From Nocardioides sp. T2.26MG-1 (GTDB taxonomy: Bacteria > Actinomycetota > Actinomycetes > Propionibacteriales > Nocardioidaceae): a stretch of 64,000 nucleotides of DNA. The notes under the pieces were generated by a model. The model ran no database searches and was not told the origin of the DNA. It was given only the letters and a program-made list of their open reading frames with translations. The stretch is from positions 1 through 64,000 of the forward strand of contig NZ_CATNLZ010000009.1 of NCBI RefSeq assembly GCF_950101795.1, given 5' to 3'. This document shows, one piece after another, positions 31,321 through 39,904 of this stretch (position 1 is the first letter of the stretch; every line of letters begins with the position of its first letter). A program made the position numbers and the translations under genes.

Positions 31321-31679
31321 CCGTCCCCCTTGGGACCGAGGACCTGCTCAGGCTCGTCGCGGACCTGGCCGTGGGACCAGTTCGCGACCTGGGGCTGCTC
31401 GACTCGGCGGCGCACCGCCCCGGCGCCGTCCTGTACGGCCGCGAGGCCTATCCCGGCCTGGACCAGAAGGCGGCGGCCCTCCTCGACTCCCTCGTCGGCA
31501 ACCACGCACTCGTCGACGGGAACAAGCGGCTGGGCTGGCTGGCGGTGGTCGTCTTCTACGGTCTCAACGACGTCGACCTGGACGCGCCGGACGACCCGGC
31601 GTACGAGCTGGTCATGTCCGTGGCCCGCCGAGAGCTGTCCGTCGACGAGATCGCCGCTGCGCTTGCACGGTGGCTCTGA
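31317..31679 (+). CDS. Doc/Fic-type toxin
   Basis: The 120-residue protein has the Doc version of the Fic motif, HALVDGNKR (about residues 62-70), preceded by RPGAVLYGREAYPGLDQKAA. Doc toxins phosphorylate elongation factor EF-Tu, while larger Fic enzymes AMPylate targets; length and NKR ending favour Doc. It uses a TTG start inside the antitoxin stop, so synthesis is coupled and limited by the antitoxin. The partner looks like an RHH protein and not the classical Phd. The pair is followed by a tRNA gene, a frequent landing site for mobile DNA, but no integrase is seen. Confidence 0.87.
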   Translation: MTVPLGTEDLLRLVADLAVGPVRDLGLLDSAAHRPGAVLYGREAYPGLDQKAAALLDSLVGNHALVDGNKRLGWLAVVVFYGLNDVDLDAPDDPAYELVMSVARRELSVDEIAAALARWL

Positions 31680-31720
31680 CCGCCGAGCACGGCGGACGTC
31701 ACTGCAGCAGTCGACCGCGG

Positions 31721-31794
31721 TGGGGCGGGTGGGGCTCGAACCCACGACCCAAGGATTATGAGTCCTCTGCTCTGACCGACTGAGCTACCGCCCC
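31721..31794 (-). tRNA. tRNA-Met (CAT anticodon), elongator type
   Basis: On the minus strand a 74-nt cloverleaf starts GGGGCGGTAGCTCAG and ends GGTTCGAGCCCCACCCGCCCC plus A. The anticodon stem-loop GAGGA-CTCATAA-TCCTT gives CAT. The 5' G1-C72 pair and D-arm fit elongator Met more than initiator. tRNA-Ile2, read by lysidine modification, also has CAT and cannot be wholly excluded. CCA is not encoded. Confidence 0.9.
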
Positions 31795-31945
31795 GTGCGG
31801 TCGGGAGCCTAGTCGGCGTGACCCGCGGGACGTCATGCGGTCAGAGCAACCTGTTGCTCCAGCCGCATGACGTCCGGCCGGGGCACTAGCATCCGACCCG
31901 GAGGGGCCCGGCCGCCCGGAGCGGGAGACACCGAGCCACGCGCAG

Positions 31946-33340
31946 ATGAGCGACTTCCCGTACGCCGACCGCTTCCCCGTCAACAGAGCGCTGCCCGACC
32001 ACGGGCGCCCGCGCGAGGAGATCCTCGCCGAGCTGCGCACGATGGCGACCGAGGAGGACGCCTTCTGGGAGACCGGACGCTGCTCGGGGACGATGTACTG
32101 CGGCGACCACGACCACTACCGGTTCCTCACCGAGGCCTTCGGGCTGTTCGCACACGTCAACGTCCTGCAGCGCGACATGTGCCCCAGCGCCACCAAGATG
32201 GAGGGCGAGATCATCGCGATGGCCCTCGACCTCATGCACGCCGAGGCGGTCCAGGACGCGACCCCGGCCGGCATGGTCACCAGCGGTGGTACCGGGAGCA
32301 TCCTGCACGCGGTGCTGGCCTACCGCGAGCACGCCGCCCAGCGCCGCGGCATCGACCGGCCCAACTTCGTCAAGCCCGAGACCGGCCACCCGGCGTTCGA
32401 CAAGGCCTGCCACCTGCTCGGCGTCGAGCTGCGCAGCGTCGCCGTCGACCCCCACACCACGCTGGTCGACCCGGCCGAGGTCGCGGCCCGCGTCGACGCC
32501 AACACGGTCGCGATCCTGGGCTCGGCCTGCAACTACGGCTACGGCACGATCGACCCGATCGCCGAGCTCGGCCAGGTCGCGCTCGAGCACGGCACCGGGC
32601 TGCACGTCGACGGCTGCCTGGGTGGCTTCATCCTGCCGTTCGGCGAGCAGCTGGGCTACGACGTACCGCCGTTCGACTTCCGGGTGCCCGGGGTCACCAG
32701 CATCTCCGCGGACACCCACAAGTACGGCTACGCGTTCAAGGGGACCTCGACGCTGGTGTTCCGCGACAAGGCCTACCGCAACGCGCAGTACTTCCACCTC
32801 GCGGGCTGGAGCGGCGGCAAGTACATGTCCCCCGGCATCGACGGCTCCCGGTCCGGCGGCCTGCTCGCGGCGACCTGGGCCTCGATGGTGCACCACGGGC
32901 GGGACGGCTACCTCCACCACGCCCGGGAGATCTTCGCGACCGCGGACCGCATGAAGGCGGCGGTGCGCAGCCATCCGGAGCTGCGGATCATGGGGCAGCC
33001 GACGTTCTGCTTCAGCTTCACCTCCGACGAGTTCGACATCTACCACGTCAACGACTTCCTGCGGGAGCGCGGCTGGCGGCTCAACGGGCAGCAGTACCCC
33101 AACGCGATCCACATGGCCGTGACCCGCCCGCAGACCCAGCCGGGCGTGGCCGAGGCGTGGGAGACCGACCTCGCCGACGCCGTCGAGCACGCGCACCGCC
33201 AGCACGCGGCCGGGGCCGAGGCGTTCAGCAGCGCGTTGTACGGCGGCGTCGCCGGCGGGCTCACCACCGAGGTCGAGGAGTTCATCGTCGCGGTGATGAC
33301 CGACATGCTCGACGCCCAGCAGAGCGTCCCGCCGGCATGA
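31946..33340 (+). CDS. PLP-dependent decarboxylase/lyase, sphingosine-1-phosphate-lyase-like
   Basis: The 464-residue fold-type I PLP enzyme has the cofactor lysine in SADTHKYGYAFKG (His258-Lys259), Asp222 in HVDGCLGG, and a glycine-rich phosphate-binding segment VTSGGTGSILHAV. This arrangement is closest to sphingosine-1-phosphate lyase and tyrosine/glutamate decarboxylases. Bacteria of this type rarely make sphingolipids, so the real substrate is unknown. The stop overlaps the kinase start (ATGA), suggesting the two act in one pathway, for example cleavage and phosphorylation steps of a polyol or amino-alcohol. Confidence 0.8.
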   Translation: MSDFPYADRFPVNRALPDHGRPREEILAELRTMATEEDAFWETGRCSGTMYCGDHDHYRFLTEAFGLFAHVNVLQRDMCPSATKMEGEIIAMALDLMHAEAVQDATPAGMVTSGGTGSILHAVLAYREHAAQRRGIDRPNFVKPETGHPAFDKACHLLGVELRSVAVDPHTTLVDPAEVAARVDANTVAILGSACNYGYGTIDPIAELGQVALEHGTGLHVDGCLGGFILPFGEQLGYDVPPFDFRVPGVTSISADTHKYGYAFKGTSTLVFRDKAYRNAQYFHLAGWSGGKYMSPGIDGSRSGGLLAATWASMVHHGRDGYLHHAREIFATADRMKAAVRSHPELRIMGQPTFCFSFTSDEFDIYHVNDFLRERGWRLNGQQYPNAIHMAVTRPQTQPGVAEAWETDLADAVEHAHRQHAAGAEAFSSALYGGVAGGLTTEVEEFIVAVMTDMLDAQQSVPPA

Positions 33341-34896
33341 GCGGCGGCCGCCGGCTGGTGCTCGCGGTGGACCTCGGCACGAGCGGGGTCAAGGTCGGCC
33401 TGGTCTCGAGCCACGGCGACCTGGTGCGCTGGGAGCAGCACGCGCTCACCACGGCGTACGCCGAGCACGGGTCGGCGACCCAGGACCCCGACCACTGGTG
33501 GCACCTGATCGCCGACGCGTCCCGCCGGGTGCTCGCCTCCGCGGGCGCGGCCGCCGACGAGGTGGTCGCCGTCGGCATCACGGGCCAGTGGGGCAGCACG
33601 GTGCCGGTCGACGAGCACGGCCGGGCGGTCGGACCGTGCCTGCTGTGGACCGACACCCAGGGCGCCCCGCACTCCCGGGCGCTGGTGGGCGGGCGGATCC
33701 AGGGCTACCGCGCCCGTCCCCTGGCCACCTGGATCCGGCGTACCGGCGGGGTGCCGTCGACGTCGGGGGCCGACCCGCTCGGCCACATCCTGCACCTCGA
33801 GCGCGACCGCCCCGCCGTCGCGGCGCGGACCCGGTGGTACCTCGAGCCCGTCGACCACCTGGCGATGCGCTTCACCCTGGTCGCCGCCGCGTCGCCCATG
33901 TCGATGACCGCGGCCTGGCTCACCGACAACCGCCGCCCCGAGGTCGTGGCGTACGACGACGTGCTGGTCGCCCGCGCCGGGGTCCCGCGCGACAAGCTGC
34001 CGCCGCTCCAGGCGTCCGGGTCGGTCGTGGGGACCGTGCACGCCGAGGTCGCCGCCGACCTCGGGATCTCGCCGGCCGCGCGGGTCGTCACCGGGCTGCC
34101 CGACCTGCACGCGGCGGCGGTCGGCTCGGGATGCCTGGAGCTGCACGAGGCCCACGTCTCGATCGGGACCTCGGGCTGGGTCACCTGCCCGCTCGACACC
34201 AAGAAGACCGACCTGGTCCGCCAGTGCGCGACCGTCCCCGGCATCGGCCCCCACCCCTACCTGCTCGGCGACAACCAGGACAGCGCCGGCCGCTGCCTGC
34301 AGTGGTACCGCGGCACGCTCGCCGGTCAGCCGGGGCGGGGCCGCACCGCGCCGTCGTACGACGACATCACCGACCTCGCGGCCACCGCCGCCCCGGGCTC
34401 GGGTGGGGTCGTGTTCACCCCCTGGCTCACCGGCGAGCGCAGCCCGGTGGACGACCGCGCGGCGCGGGCGGGCTTCCACAACATCGGTGTCGGGACGACC
34501 GGGGCCGAGCTGGCGCGCGCCGTGCTGGAGGGCGTCGCCCTCAACACGCGGTGGCTGCTCGAGGCGGCCGACCACTTCACGGGCCGGCGGCTCGGGCCGC
34601 TGCGGATCATCGGCGGCGGTGCGCAGTCCGAGCTCTGGTGCCAGATCGTGGCCGACGTCTGCGACCGGCCCGTCGAGCGGGCCACCGAGCCGCTGCTCAC
34701 CGGTCTGCGCGGCGTGGGGCTCGCCGCGGGGGTGGCGCTCGGCGACCTCGGGTGGGCGAACGTCCGCGCGCTGGTGCCCGTCGACCGCACCTTCGAGCCG
34801 GCGTCCGCGCACCGGGAGGTCTACGACCGGCTGTTCGCGGAGTTCCCGCGGCTGCACAAGGCCCAGAAGGGGATGTTCGCCCGGCTCAACGGGTGA
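33337..34896 (+). CDS. FGGY-family carbohydrate kinase
   Basis: This 519-residue sugar kinase of the actin-like ATPase superfamily has the N-terminal phosphate loop AVDLGTSGVKVGL, GITGQWGSTVP, the catalytic-region DLHAAAVGSG, SIGTSGWV and the C-terminal IIGGGAQSELWCQIVADV typical of xylulokinase relatives. It phosphorylates a sugar or polyol using ATP; specificity is not readable. The ATG overlaps the preceding stop by 4 nt. Its 3' end overlaps the convergent DUF72 gene by 11 bp, so there is no room for a normal terminator. Confidence 0.88.
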   Translation: MSGGRRLVLAVDLGTSGVKVGLVSSHGDLVRWEQHALTTAYAEHGSATQDPDHWWHLIADASRRVLASAGAAADEVVAVGITGQWGSTVPVDEHGRAVGPCLLWTDTQGAPHSRALVGGRIQGYRARPLATWIRRTGGVPSTSGADPLGHILHLERDRPAVAARTRWYLEPVDHLAMRFTLVAAASPMSMTAAWLTDNRRPEVVAYDDVLVARAGVPRDKLPPLQASGSVVGTVHAEVAADLGISPAARVVTGLPDLHAAAVGSGCLELHEAHVSIGTSGWVTCPLDTKKTDLVRQCATVPGIGPHPYLLGDNQDSAGRCLQWYRGTLAGQPGRGRTAPSYDDITDLAATAAPGSGGVVFTPWLTGERSPVDDRAARAGFHNIGVGTTGAELARAVLEGVALNTRWLLEAADHFTGRRLGPLRIIGGGAQSELWCQIVADVCDRPVERATEPLLTGLRGVGLAAGVALGDLGWANVRALVPVDRTFEPASAHREVYDRLFAEFPRLHKAQKGMFARLNG

Positions 34897-35719
34897 GTGG
34901 GTCCAGGCGCTCGATCAGCCGCAGCGCGTCGTGGGGCGCGAAGCCCAAGGCATCGTTGTCGAAGTACACGACCACGTCAGCCTCCTCCGCCCACCCCCGG
35001 CACTTGTCGGCCCACCGGTCGAGCGCCGCGTCGCCGTACCCGCTGGTGTAGAGCTCCTGGTCGCCGTGCAGGCGGACGTAGACGAGGTCGGAGGTGACCG
35101 CCTCGGCCATCGGGAAGCGGCCCGCGGTGTCGGCCACCACGCAGGCGACGTCGTGCTCGCGGAGCAGCGCGAACGCCTCGTCGGTGCAGAACGACGGGCT
35201 GCGGAACTCCAGCGCGTGCCGCACTCGGCGCGACGCGAGCCCGCGCGGTGCGGTGGTCAGGGCGCGCTCGTCGGGGACCTTCGCGTCGTGCCGGCGCGCG
35301 AGCGCGGCCAGCTCGCCGATCGTCCGCGGGAGCTGGCCGAAGAACGCCGCGAGCACGTCGGGGTCGTACTCCAGTCGCTCGGGGAGCTGCCACAGCACCG
35401 GCCCTAGCTTGGGTCCGAGCGCGAGCAGCCCCGAGGCGAAGAAGTTCGCCAGCGGGGTCTCGACGTCGCGCAACCGCAACATGTGCGTGACGAACCGGCC
35501 GCCCTTGACGGCGAACACGAAGTCGTCGGGCGTCTGCTCGCGCCAGGAGGCGTACGACGTGGGCCGCTGGAGGCTGTAGAACGACCCGTTGATCTCCACC
35601 GACCCCATCCGCTCGGCCGCGTAGGCGAGCTCCTGCCGCTGCGGCAGTCCCGACGGATAGAAGTCACCGCGCCACCCGGCGTAGGTCCAGCCGGAGATGC
35701 CGACCCGGATCTCGCCCAC
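34886..35719 (-). CDS. DUF72 (YecE-like) protein
   Basis: This 277-residue TIM-barrel-like protein of the DUF72 family carries the signatures VGISGWTYAGWRGDFYP, SVEINGSFYSLQRP, FVFAVKGGRFVTH, VRHALEFRSPSF and YVYFDNDALGFAPHDA-like end segments. The biochemical role is unknown across the family. The GTG start has no strong Shine-Dalgarno. It is convergent with the FGGY kinase. Confidence 0.88.
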   Translation of the reverse strand: MGEIRVGISGWTYAGWRGDFYPSGLPQRQELAYAAERMGSVEINGSFYSLQRPTSYASWREQTPDDFVFAVKGGRFVTHMLRLRDVETPLANFFASGLLALGPKLGPVLWQLPERLEYDPDVLAAFFGQLPRTIGELAALARRHDAKVPDERALTTAPRGLASRRVRHALEFRSPSFCTDEAFALLREHDVACVVADTAGRFPMAEAVTSDLVYVRLHGDQELYTSGYGDAALDRWADKCRGWAEEADVVVYFDNDALGFAPHDALRLIERLDPLTR

Positions 35720-35743
35720 GGCTGCTCCAGTCTCACCAGGGTC

Positions 35744-36112
35744 TCAGCCGTCGCGGGCCGAGTCGACCGCGAGCGCCAGCGCGTTGAGCCCGGCCCAGCC
35801 GAGCGTGATCCCCAGGATCTTGCGGCGCACGTCCGCGTCGTCGGTGCGCGCCGAGAGCAGCGCGCCGTCGCCGAGGTCCATGGCGATGCGCAGCAGCATC
35901 GCGGTCCGGATCGTGCGCGGCGAGCGCCCGAGCAGCGCCGCGCCGCCGATCGCGAGGTCGCGCACGCCGTACGTCCGCGCGAGCAGCTCGAGGCCGGGAC
36001 GTTCCTGGCGGCTCGCCTGCAGCGCCTGCCACAGGTGGGCTGGCCGGGCCAGGGCGTAGCCGGCGTACGCGGTGGTGGCGGTCGACATGAGGCGGCTCAA
36101 CGGGTAGGTCAC
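35744..36112 (-). CDS. Small membrane-associated protein, function unknown
   Basis: This protein of up to 122 residues is Ala/Leu-rich, with hydrophobic stretches at about 15-30, 52-68 and 100-115. Typical segments are YGVRDLAIGGAALLGRSPRTIR and the C-terminal ILGITLGWAGLNALALAVDS. This layout is common in uncharacterised actinobacterial membrane proteins (DUF4267-like appearance). GTG at 36112 and ATG at 36088 are both possible starts; neither has a convincing Shine-Dalgarno. Confidence 0.6.
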   Translation of the reverse strand: MTYPLSRLMSTATTAYAGYALARPAHLWQALQASRQERPGLELLARTYGVRDLAIGGAALLGRSPRTIRTAMLLRIAMDLGDGALLSARTDDADVRRKILGITLGWAGLNALALAVDSARDG

Positions 36113-36143
36113 AGACGACGGGTACCCGCCGGGCCGCCCCTCC

Positions 36144-36950
36144 TCACCTCGTCGCGAGCGGCTCGCCCGTCTCGAGCAGCGACTTCAGGCTGGCGAGGAT
36201 CTCCGGCCAGCCCTCGCTGACGCCCGGCAGGAGGACGCTGCCCTCGGCGAACCCGCCATGGGTGACCCGCAGCCGGACGGTCTCGCCCACCGGCTCGAGC
36301 TCGAAGGTCGCCAGCGACAGCGGCTCGGCCCGGGCCGCGGCCCACTCCTCGGACTCGCCGCCGACGGCCGCGACGAACTCCGGGGTGATCGCGTGCCAGT
36401 AGTACGACAGTCGGCGCGGCGGGTCGGACTCGACGACGACCTGGCGCTCGTCGGCCATCGTGGCACCGGCGTACCGCCAGGTGACGGGCGAGCCCACCAG
36501 CCAGTCCGAGCTCAGCTCGACGCCCCAGTAGCGCTTCGTGAACGCCGGGTCGGTGAGCGCCTGCCAGAGCCGCTCGGGGGTGGTACGGATGTAGGTGGTG
36601 TGGACGAACTCGTGCTTGCTCTCGGTCACGGTCATGGTGGGCGCCTCCAGGGCGGTCTTGAGGTCCGCGAGCGCCTCGGCGCGGTCGCGGTCGTAGCGGC
36701 TCAGCCAGCGGTCGGCGACGGCGTTGATCGGGGCGGCGTCGAGGTGGTGGACCTTCTCCCGGCCCCGCCACTGCGTGGTCACCACCCCCGCCTCCTCGAG
36801 CACCGCGAGGTGCTTGCTGACCGACTGGCGGGCCATGTCCAGCCCGGCGCACAGCTCGCCGAGCGTCTGGCCGTTGCGGTCCCGGAGCCGGTCCAGGAGC
36901 GCACGCCGGGTCGGGTCGGCGAGCGCCTTGAACACGGCGTCCATGGTCAT
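36144..36950 (-). CDS. ArsR-type regulator fused to an SRPBCC (AHSA1) domain
   Basis: The 268-residue protein has an N-terminal winged helix of ArsR type (about 1-95: FKALADPTRRALLDRLRDRN, ARQSVSKHLAVLEEAGVV). The C-terminal SRPBCC/AHSA1 lipid-cavity domain (about 108-262) includes TTPERLWQALTDPAFTKRYWG. In many actinobacteria the two are separate adjacent genes; here they are one chain, so the cavity may sense a hydrophobic ligand. A perfect 10-bp inverted repeat lies 11 nt upstream of the start, which suggests autoregulation. Confidence 0.9.
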   Translation of the reverse strand: MTMDAVFKALADPTRRALLDRLRDRNGQTLGELCAGLDMARQSVSKHLAVLEEAGVVTTQWRGREKVHHLDAAPINAVADRWLSRYDRDRAEALADLKTALEAPTMTVTESKHEFVHTTYIRTTPERLWQALTDPAFTKRYWGVELSSDWLVGSPVTWRYAGATMADERQVVVESDPPRRLSYYWHAITPEFVAAVGGESEEWAAARAEPLSLATFELEPVGETVRLRVTHGGFAEGSVLLPGVSEGWPEILASLKSLLETGEPLATR

Positions 36951-36960
36951 GGCCCCATTT

Positions 36961-36982
36961 CATGCAGCCATTTGGCTGCATG
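36961..36982. promoter_or_regulatory. Operator of the ArsR-SRPBCC regulator
   Basis: CATGCAGCCA, TT, TGGCTGCATG: 10-bp arms, perfect, 2-nt centre. It sits just upstream of the ArsR-type start (36950) and directly abuts the stop of the phosphotransferase gene. Size and symmetry fit an ArsR dimer site; similar TGCAACC-type palindromes precede related fusion regulators. Confidence 0.75.
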
Positions 36983-38014
36983 TCAAGGGCGGTACGGCGA
37001 CGGGTCCGTCAACGAGCCGAGCCAGTACGCCGCGCGGTCGCCCCACTCGGCCAGCTCGGCGTCGGTCGCGGCCGCGGTGCAGCGGATCCAGGACTCCGCG
37101 CGCGCCAGCCGGGCCAGCTGCAGGGCGGCCGGCAGCGCCGCGCGCAGCTCGGCCATCGGGGCGTACTCGCTCCACACCTCCAGGCCCGCGTCGGCGATCC
37201 GAGCCAGCCGCGGGTCGTCGGGCGCGAGCGCGAGCCGGTGGGCCAGCACGTTGAGCGGCACCAGCAGCGCGGCCAGCGGCTCGGTGACCATCGCGTCGGC
37301 GAAGTCGAAGAAGCGCAGCTCGCCGCCGACGTCGAACACGTTGTGGCCGTGCAGGTCGTTGTGGCACAGCGTCAGCGGCAGCCGCAGCGCCGCGACCTGG
37401 TCGGCCCACTCCGCCACCTGGGGCAGGGCGGCCCGGACGGCGGCCTGCTGCTCGGCGGGCATCGCCCGCGGGTCGTCCGCGGCCAGCGACGCGAAGGACG
37501 CGAGCTGGTCCTCGACATAGCCCACGCAGTCGCCCGGGGCGAGCGTGGTCAGCCCCACGCTGACGAGCCGCCCGACGTAGCGCGCCACCTCGAGCTGCAG
37601 GTGCGCGCCGGCCTCCACCACGCGGCACCACACGTCCACCTGCTTGTCGGGGTCGTCGTCCGCCTCACGGTCCGCGTCGCCCAGCGGCGTGCCCAGGTCG
37701 GGCGTGAGGAAGAGCCCGCGCGTGGTGTCGACCGCGGCCAGCGGCACGACGTGCCGCGCGGCGAGGTCGTTGAGCGCCAGGACCAGCGCGGCCTCGTAGG
37801 ACTGGGTCGAGCAGTTCTGCTTGGCGTAGAAGCGCCCCGTCGGCGTCTCGACCCGCCACACGGTCGCCCAGGGCCGCAGCTTGACCCGCTCCAGCGAGGT
37901 CGGCTCACCGACCGCCGACGACACCCAGGAGGCGAGCTCGGCACGGAACCGCTCCCCCGCCCAACGCTCGCTGGCCGACGGCAGCCGCAGCGCGATGTCG
38001 GCGTACTGCTTCAT
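36983..38014 (-). CDS. Aminoglycoside phosphotransferase-like (APH) kinase
   Basis: The 343-residue kinase-fold protein has the APH catalytic block LCHNDLHGHNVF (about 221-232) and the metal-binding LRFFDFADAMV (about 238-248). An N-terminal ATP lobe contains TVWRVETPTGRFYAKQN. Members phosphorylate aminoglycosides, choline-like alcohols, homoserine or unknown metabolites, and most chromosomal ones are not resistance genes. It lies upstream of the ArsR fusion on the same strand and is divergent from the PIG-L gene by 43 nt. Confidence 0.85.
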   Translation of the reverse strand: MKQYADIALRLPSASERWAGERFRAELASWVSSAVGEPTSLERVKLRPWATVWRVETPTGRFYAKQNCSTQSYEAALVLALNDLAARHVVPLAAVDTTRGLFLTPDLGTPLGDADREADDDPDKQVDVWCRVVEAGAHLQLEVARYVGRLVSVGLTTLAPGDCVGYVEDQLASFASLAADDPRAMPAEQQAAVRAALPQVAEWADQVAALRLPLTLCHNDLHGHNVFDVGGELRFFDFADAMVTEPLAALLVPLNVLAHRLALAPDDPRLARIADAGLEVWSEYAPMAELRAALPAALQLARLARAESWIRCTAAATDAELAEWGDRAAYWLGSLTDPSPYRP

Positions 38015-38057
38015 GCTGGGAGCCTGTCACGTCCCCGACCTGGAGGTAGGTAGCCGC

Positions 38058-38813
38058 ATGAACGCCAAGGACGAGCCGCTCGAGCCGCTGGCCGCACTGC
38101 CGGAGGACTGGGAGCGTGCATTGTGCGTGGTGGCGCACCCCGACGACATGGAGTTCGGCGCCGCCGCCGCGGTCGCGCGCTGGACCGCGCAGGGCAAGGA
38201 CGTCACCTACTGCATGGTGACCAGCGGCGAGGCCGGCATCGACGCGATGCACCCCGACGAGTGCCGGGTGGTGCGCGAGGCCGAGCAGGTCGAGTCCGCG
38301 CGCATCGTCGGGGTCTCGGCGGTGGAGTTCCTCCACCAGCCCGACGGGGTGCTCGAGTACGGCGTCCCGCTGCGCCGCGAGATCGCCGGCGTCGTACGCC
38401 GCTTCCGGCCCGACATCGTGGTCACCGGCAACTTCCGCGACACCTGGGGCGGGGTCAACCTCAACCAGGCCGACCACATCGCGACCGGCCGGGCGGTGGT
38501 CGACGCGGTCCGCGACGCCGGCAACCGCTGGGTGTTCCCCGAGCAGCTCACCGACGGTCTGGAGCCCTGGGGCGGGGTCCGCGCCGTGTGGGCCTTCGGG
38601 TCGCCGTCGGCGACGCACGCGGTGGACACCACCGACACCTTCGACGCCGGCGTCGCCTCGCTCGAGGCGCACCGGGCCTACATCGACGGACTGGGCTGGG
38701 AGCACTTCGACGCCCGTGAGTTCCTCGAGGGGTTCGGGCGGCAGACCGGGCAGCGGCTCGGCACGGCCTTCGCCGCCGGGTTCGAGGTGTTCCCGATGGG
38801 CTGGGGCGAGTAG
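38058..38813 (+). CDS. PIG-L family deacetylase
   Basis: The 251-residue zinc-dependent de-N-acetylase has the metal motif AHPDDMEFG (about 33-41) and a distal HIATGRAV histidine. Actinobacterial members include MshB (mycothiol synthesis) and Mca; this one lacks their longer hallmark segments, so a specific role is not assigned. ATG 38058 is chosen: GGAGG lies at 38042-38046, and an in-frame extension reaches back over the divergent kinase start. Confidence 0.88.
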   Translation: MNAKDEPLEPLAALPEDWERALCVVAHPDDMEFGAAAAVARWTAQGKDVTYCMVTSGEAGIDAMHPDECRVVREAEQVESARIVGVSAVEFLHQPDGVLEYGVPLRREIAGVVRRFRPDIVVTGNFRDTWGGVNLNQADHIATGRAVVDAVRDAGNRWVFPEQLTDGLEPWGGVRAVWAFGSPSATHAVDTTDTFDAGVASLEAHRAYIDGLGWEHFDAREFLEGFGRQTGQRLGTAFAAGFEVFPMGWGE

Positions 38814-38861
38814 TCGCCGCTCAGTCCGGCCACCGATTCGCAGCCGGCGCGGGTCGGTGCC

Positions 38862-39593
38862 TCAGCCCTCGGTCCGGGCCAGCCGATCGGCCAGATCGTC
38901 CAGCGACGAGGCCTCGAGGTCCGGTGCCTGGAAGTAGCCCGGGAAGCCACCTCCGGCGCGGTTGACCCACGCGGTCGCGAGCCCGGCTCGACCCGCTCCG
39001 TCGGTGTCCCACGGGTGCGCCGCCACGAGCATCGCGTCGGCGGCATCCACGGCGCAGGTCCGGAGCGCGAAGGCATACGCCTCCCGCGCCGGCTTCCACA
39101 GCCCGGCGTCCGCCACGGACAGGAACGCCTCGAAGGCGTCGTCGACGCCGGCGTCGGCCAGGAGCCCGCGCGCGATCGATGCCGAGCCGTTGCTCAGGGT
39201 GACCAGCCGGATGCCCAGGTCGGCGAGCGCCCGGACGCCGCTCGGGACGTCGGGATGGACCCCCAGGGCCGCGAAACCGTCCATCACGTGCTGGACGGCT
39301 TCGTCGACGGTGCGGTCCAGCGGCACGCCGCCCAGGACCGTCCTCAGCCCCTCGGCGGCCACCTCGGCGAACGGCGGGTTCTCCCCGACCACCGTCAGCG
39401 CGAAGCCGTCGCGCAGCAGCCCGCCGAACCAGGCGCGCGCCAGCGAGGGGTCGGCCCCCACCGACTCGAACCTCCCGGCGAGCGGGGACATGTCCGACAG
39501 CGTCTCGTTGACGTCGAAGACGATGACGTTCGGTCTGCGCCGGCCTCCGGCTGCCGCCGCCTCGGCGGACACCGCCTGTCGCGACTCGTCCAT
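38862..39593 (-). CDS. Haloacid dehalogenase, type II (HAD superfamily)
   Basis: The 243-residue HAD hydrolase has nucleophile Asp in VFDVNETLSD (the VNE/TL variant of type II haloacid dehalogenases), motif II SNGSAS, Lys in WKPAREAYAFA and the acidic AAHPWDTDGA. The family removes halide from 2-haloacids by an aspartyl-ester mechanism. The true substrate here is unknown and could be a phosphate ester. ATG 39593 is preceded by GAGAGGAGG, which excludes the longer frame. Confidence 0.85.
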   Translation of the reverse strand: MDESRQAVSAEAAAAGGRRRPNVIVFDVNETLSDMSPLAGRFESVGADPSLARAWFGGLLRDGFALTVVGENPPFAEVAAEGLRTVLGGVPLDRTVDEAVQHVMDGFAALGVHPDVPSGVRALADLGIRLVTLSNGSASIARGLLADAGVDDAFEAFLSVADAGLWKPAREAYAFALRTCAVDAADAMLVAAHPWDTDGAGRAGLATAWVNRAGGGFPGYFQAPDLEASSLDDLADRLARTEG

Positions 39594-39855
39594 GGTCGGT
39601 CCTCCTCTCGATCCGGACCACCCCGGTCGGCGCATCCCCGTCCGGGCCGGTCGGCGGCACGTCCGCCGGGCCCGGTACCCGGCACAACGTGTATCGATCC
39701 CCTCGGTCTTCCCGACCGCTGAGAAGGGCCGCGGGCGACCGGCGGCTCCGGCGCCGGAATCGGATCGCCGTTTGCGGGAGCCCGCTCACCGACCGGACCC
39801 GCCCGCCAGGGGCGTCGGGACTACTGCCGCACGCTCGGCCGAGGCCACCATGCAG

Positions 39856-39896
39856 AGGGCCCCTGACCTGGACGTAGCGCCCAGGTCAGGGGCCCT
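39856..39896 (-). terminator. Terminator hairpin downstream of tRNA-Asn
   Basis: A perfect 16-bp stem (39856-39871 with 39881-39896, AGGGCCCCTGACCTGG and complement) encloses a 9-nt loop. It lies 8 nt beyond the 3' end of the minus-strand tRNA gene, the expected place for its terminator. On the plus strand it is followed by a T/C-rich run (TTCTCTCTG), so it might also stop leftover plus-strand transcription. Confidence 0.75.
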
Positions 39897-39904
39897 TCTC
39901 TCTG

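Noticed and set aside
31721..31794. tRNA-Ile2 (CAT)
   Set aside because: The GACTCATAATC anticodon arm and acceptor end resemble elongator tRNA-Met more closely; the call is by pattern only.
31091..31800. Integrated mobile element at the tRNA-Met gene
   Set aside because: A toxin-antitoxin pair abuts the tRNA, but no integrase, direct repeat of the tRNA end or composition shift was seen.
36983..38014. Aminoglycoside resistance gene
   Set aside because: Only the general APH fold is shown; chromosomal relatives act on many metabolites.
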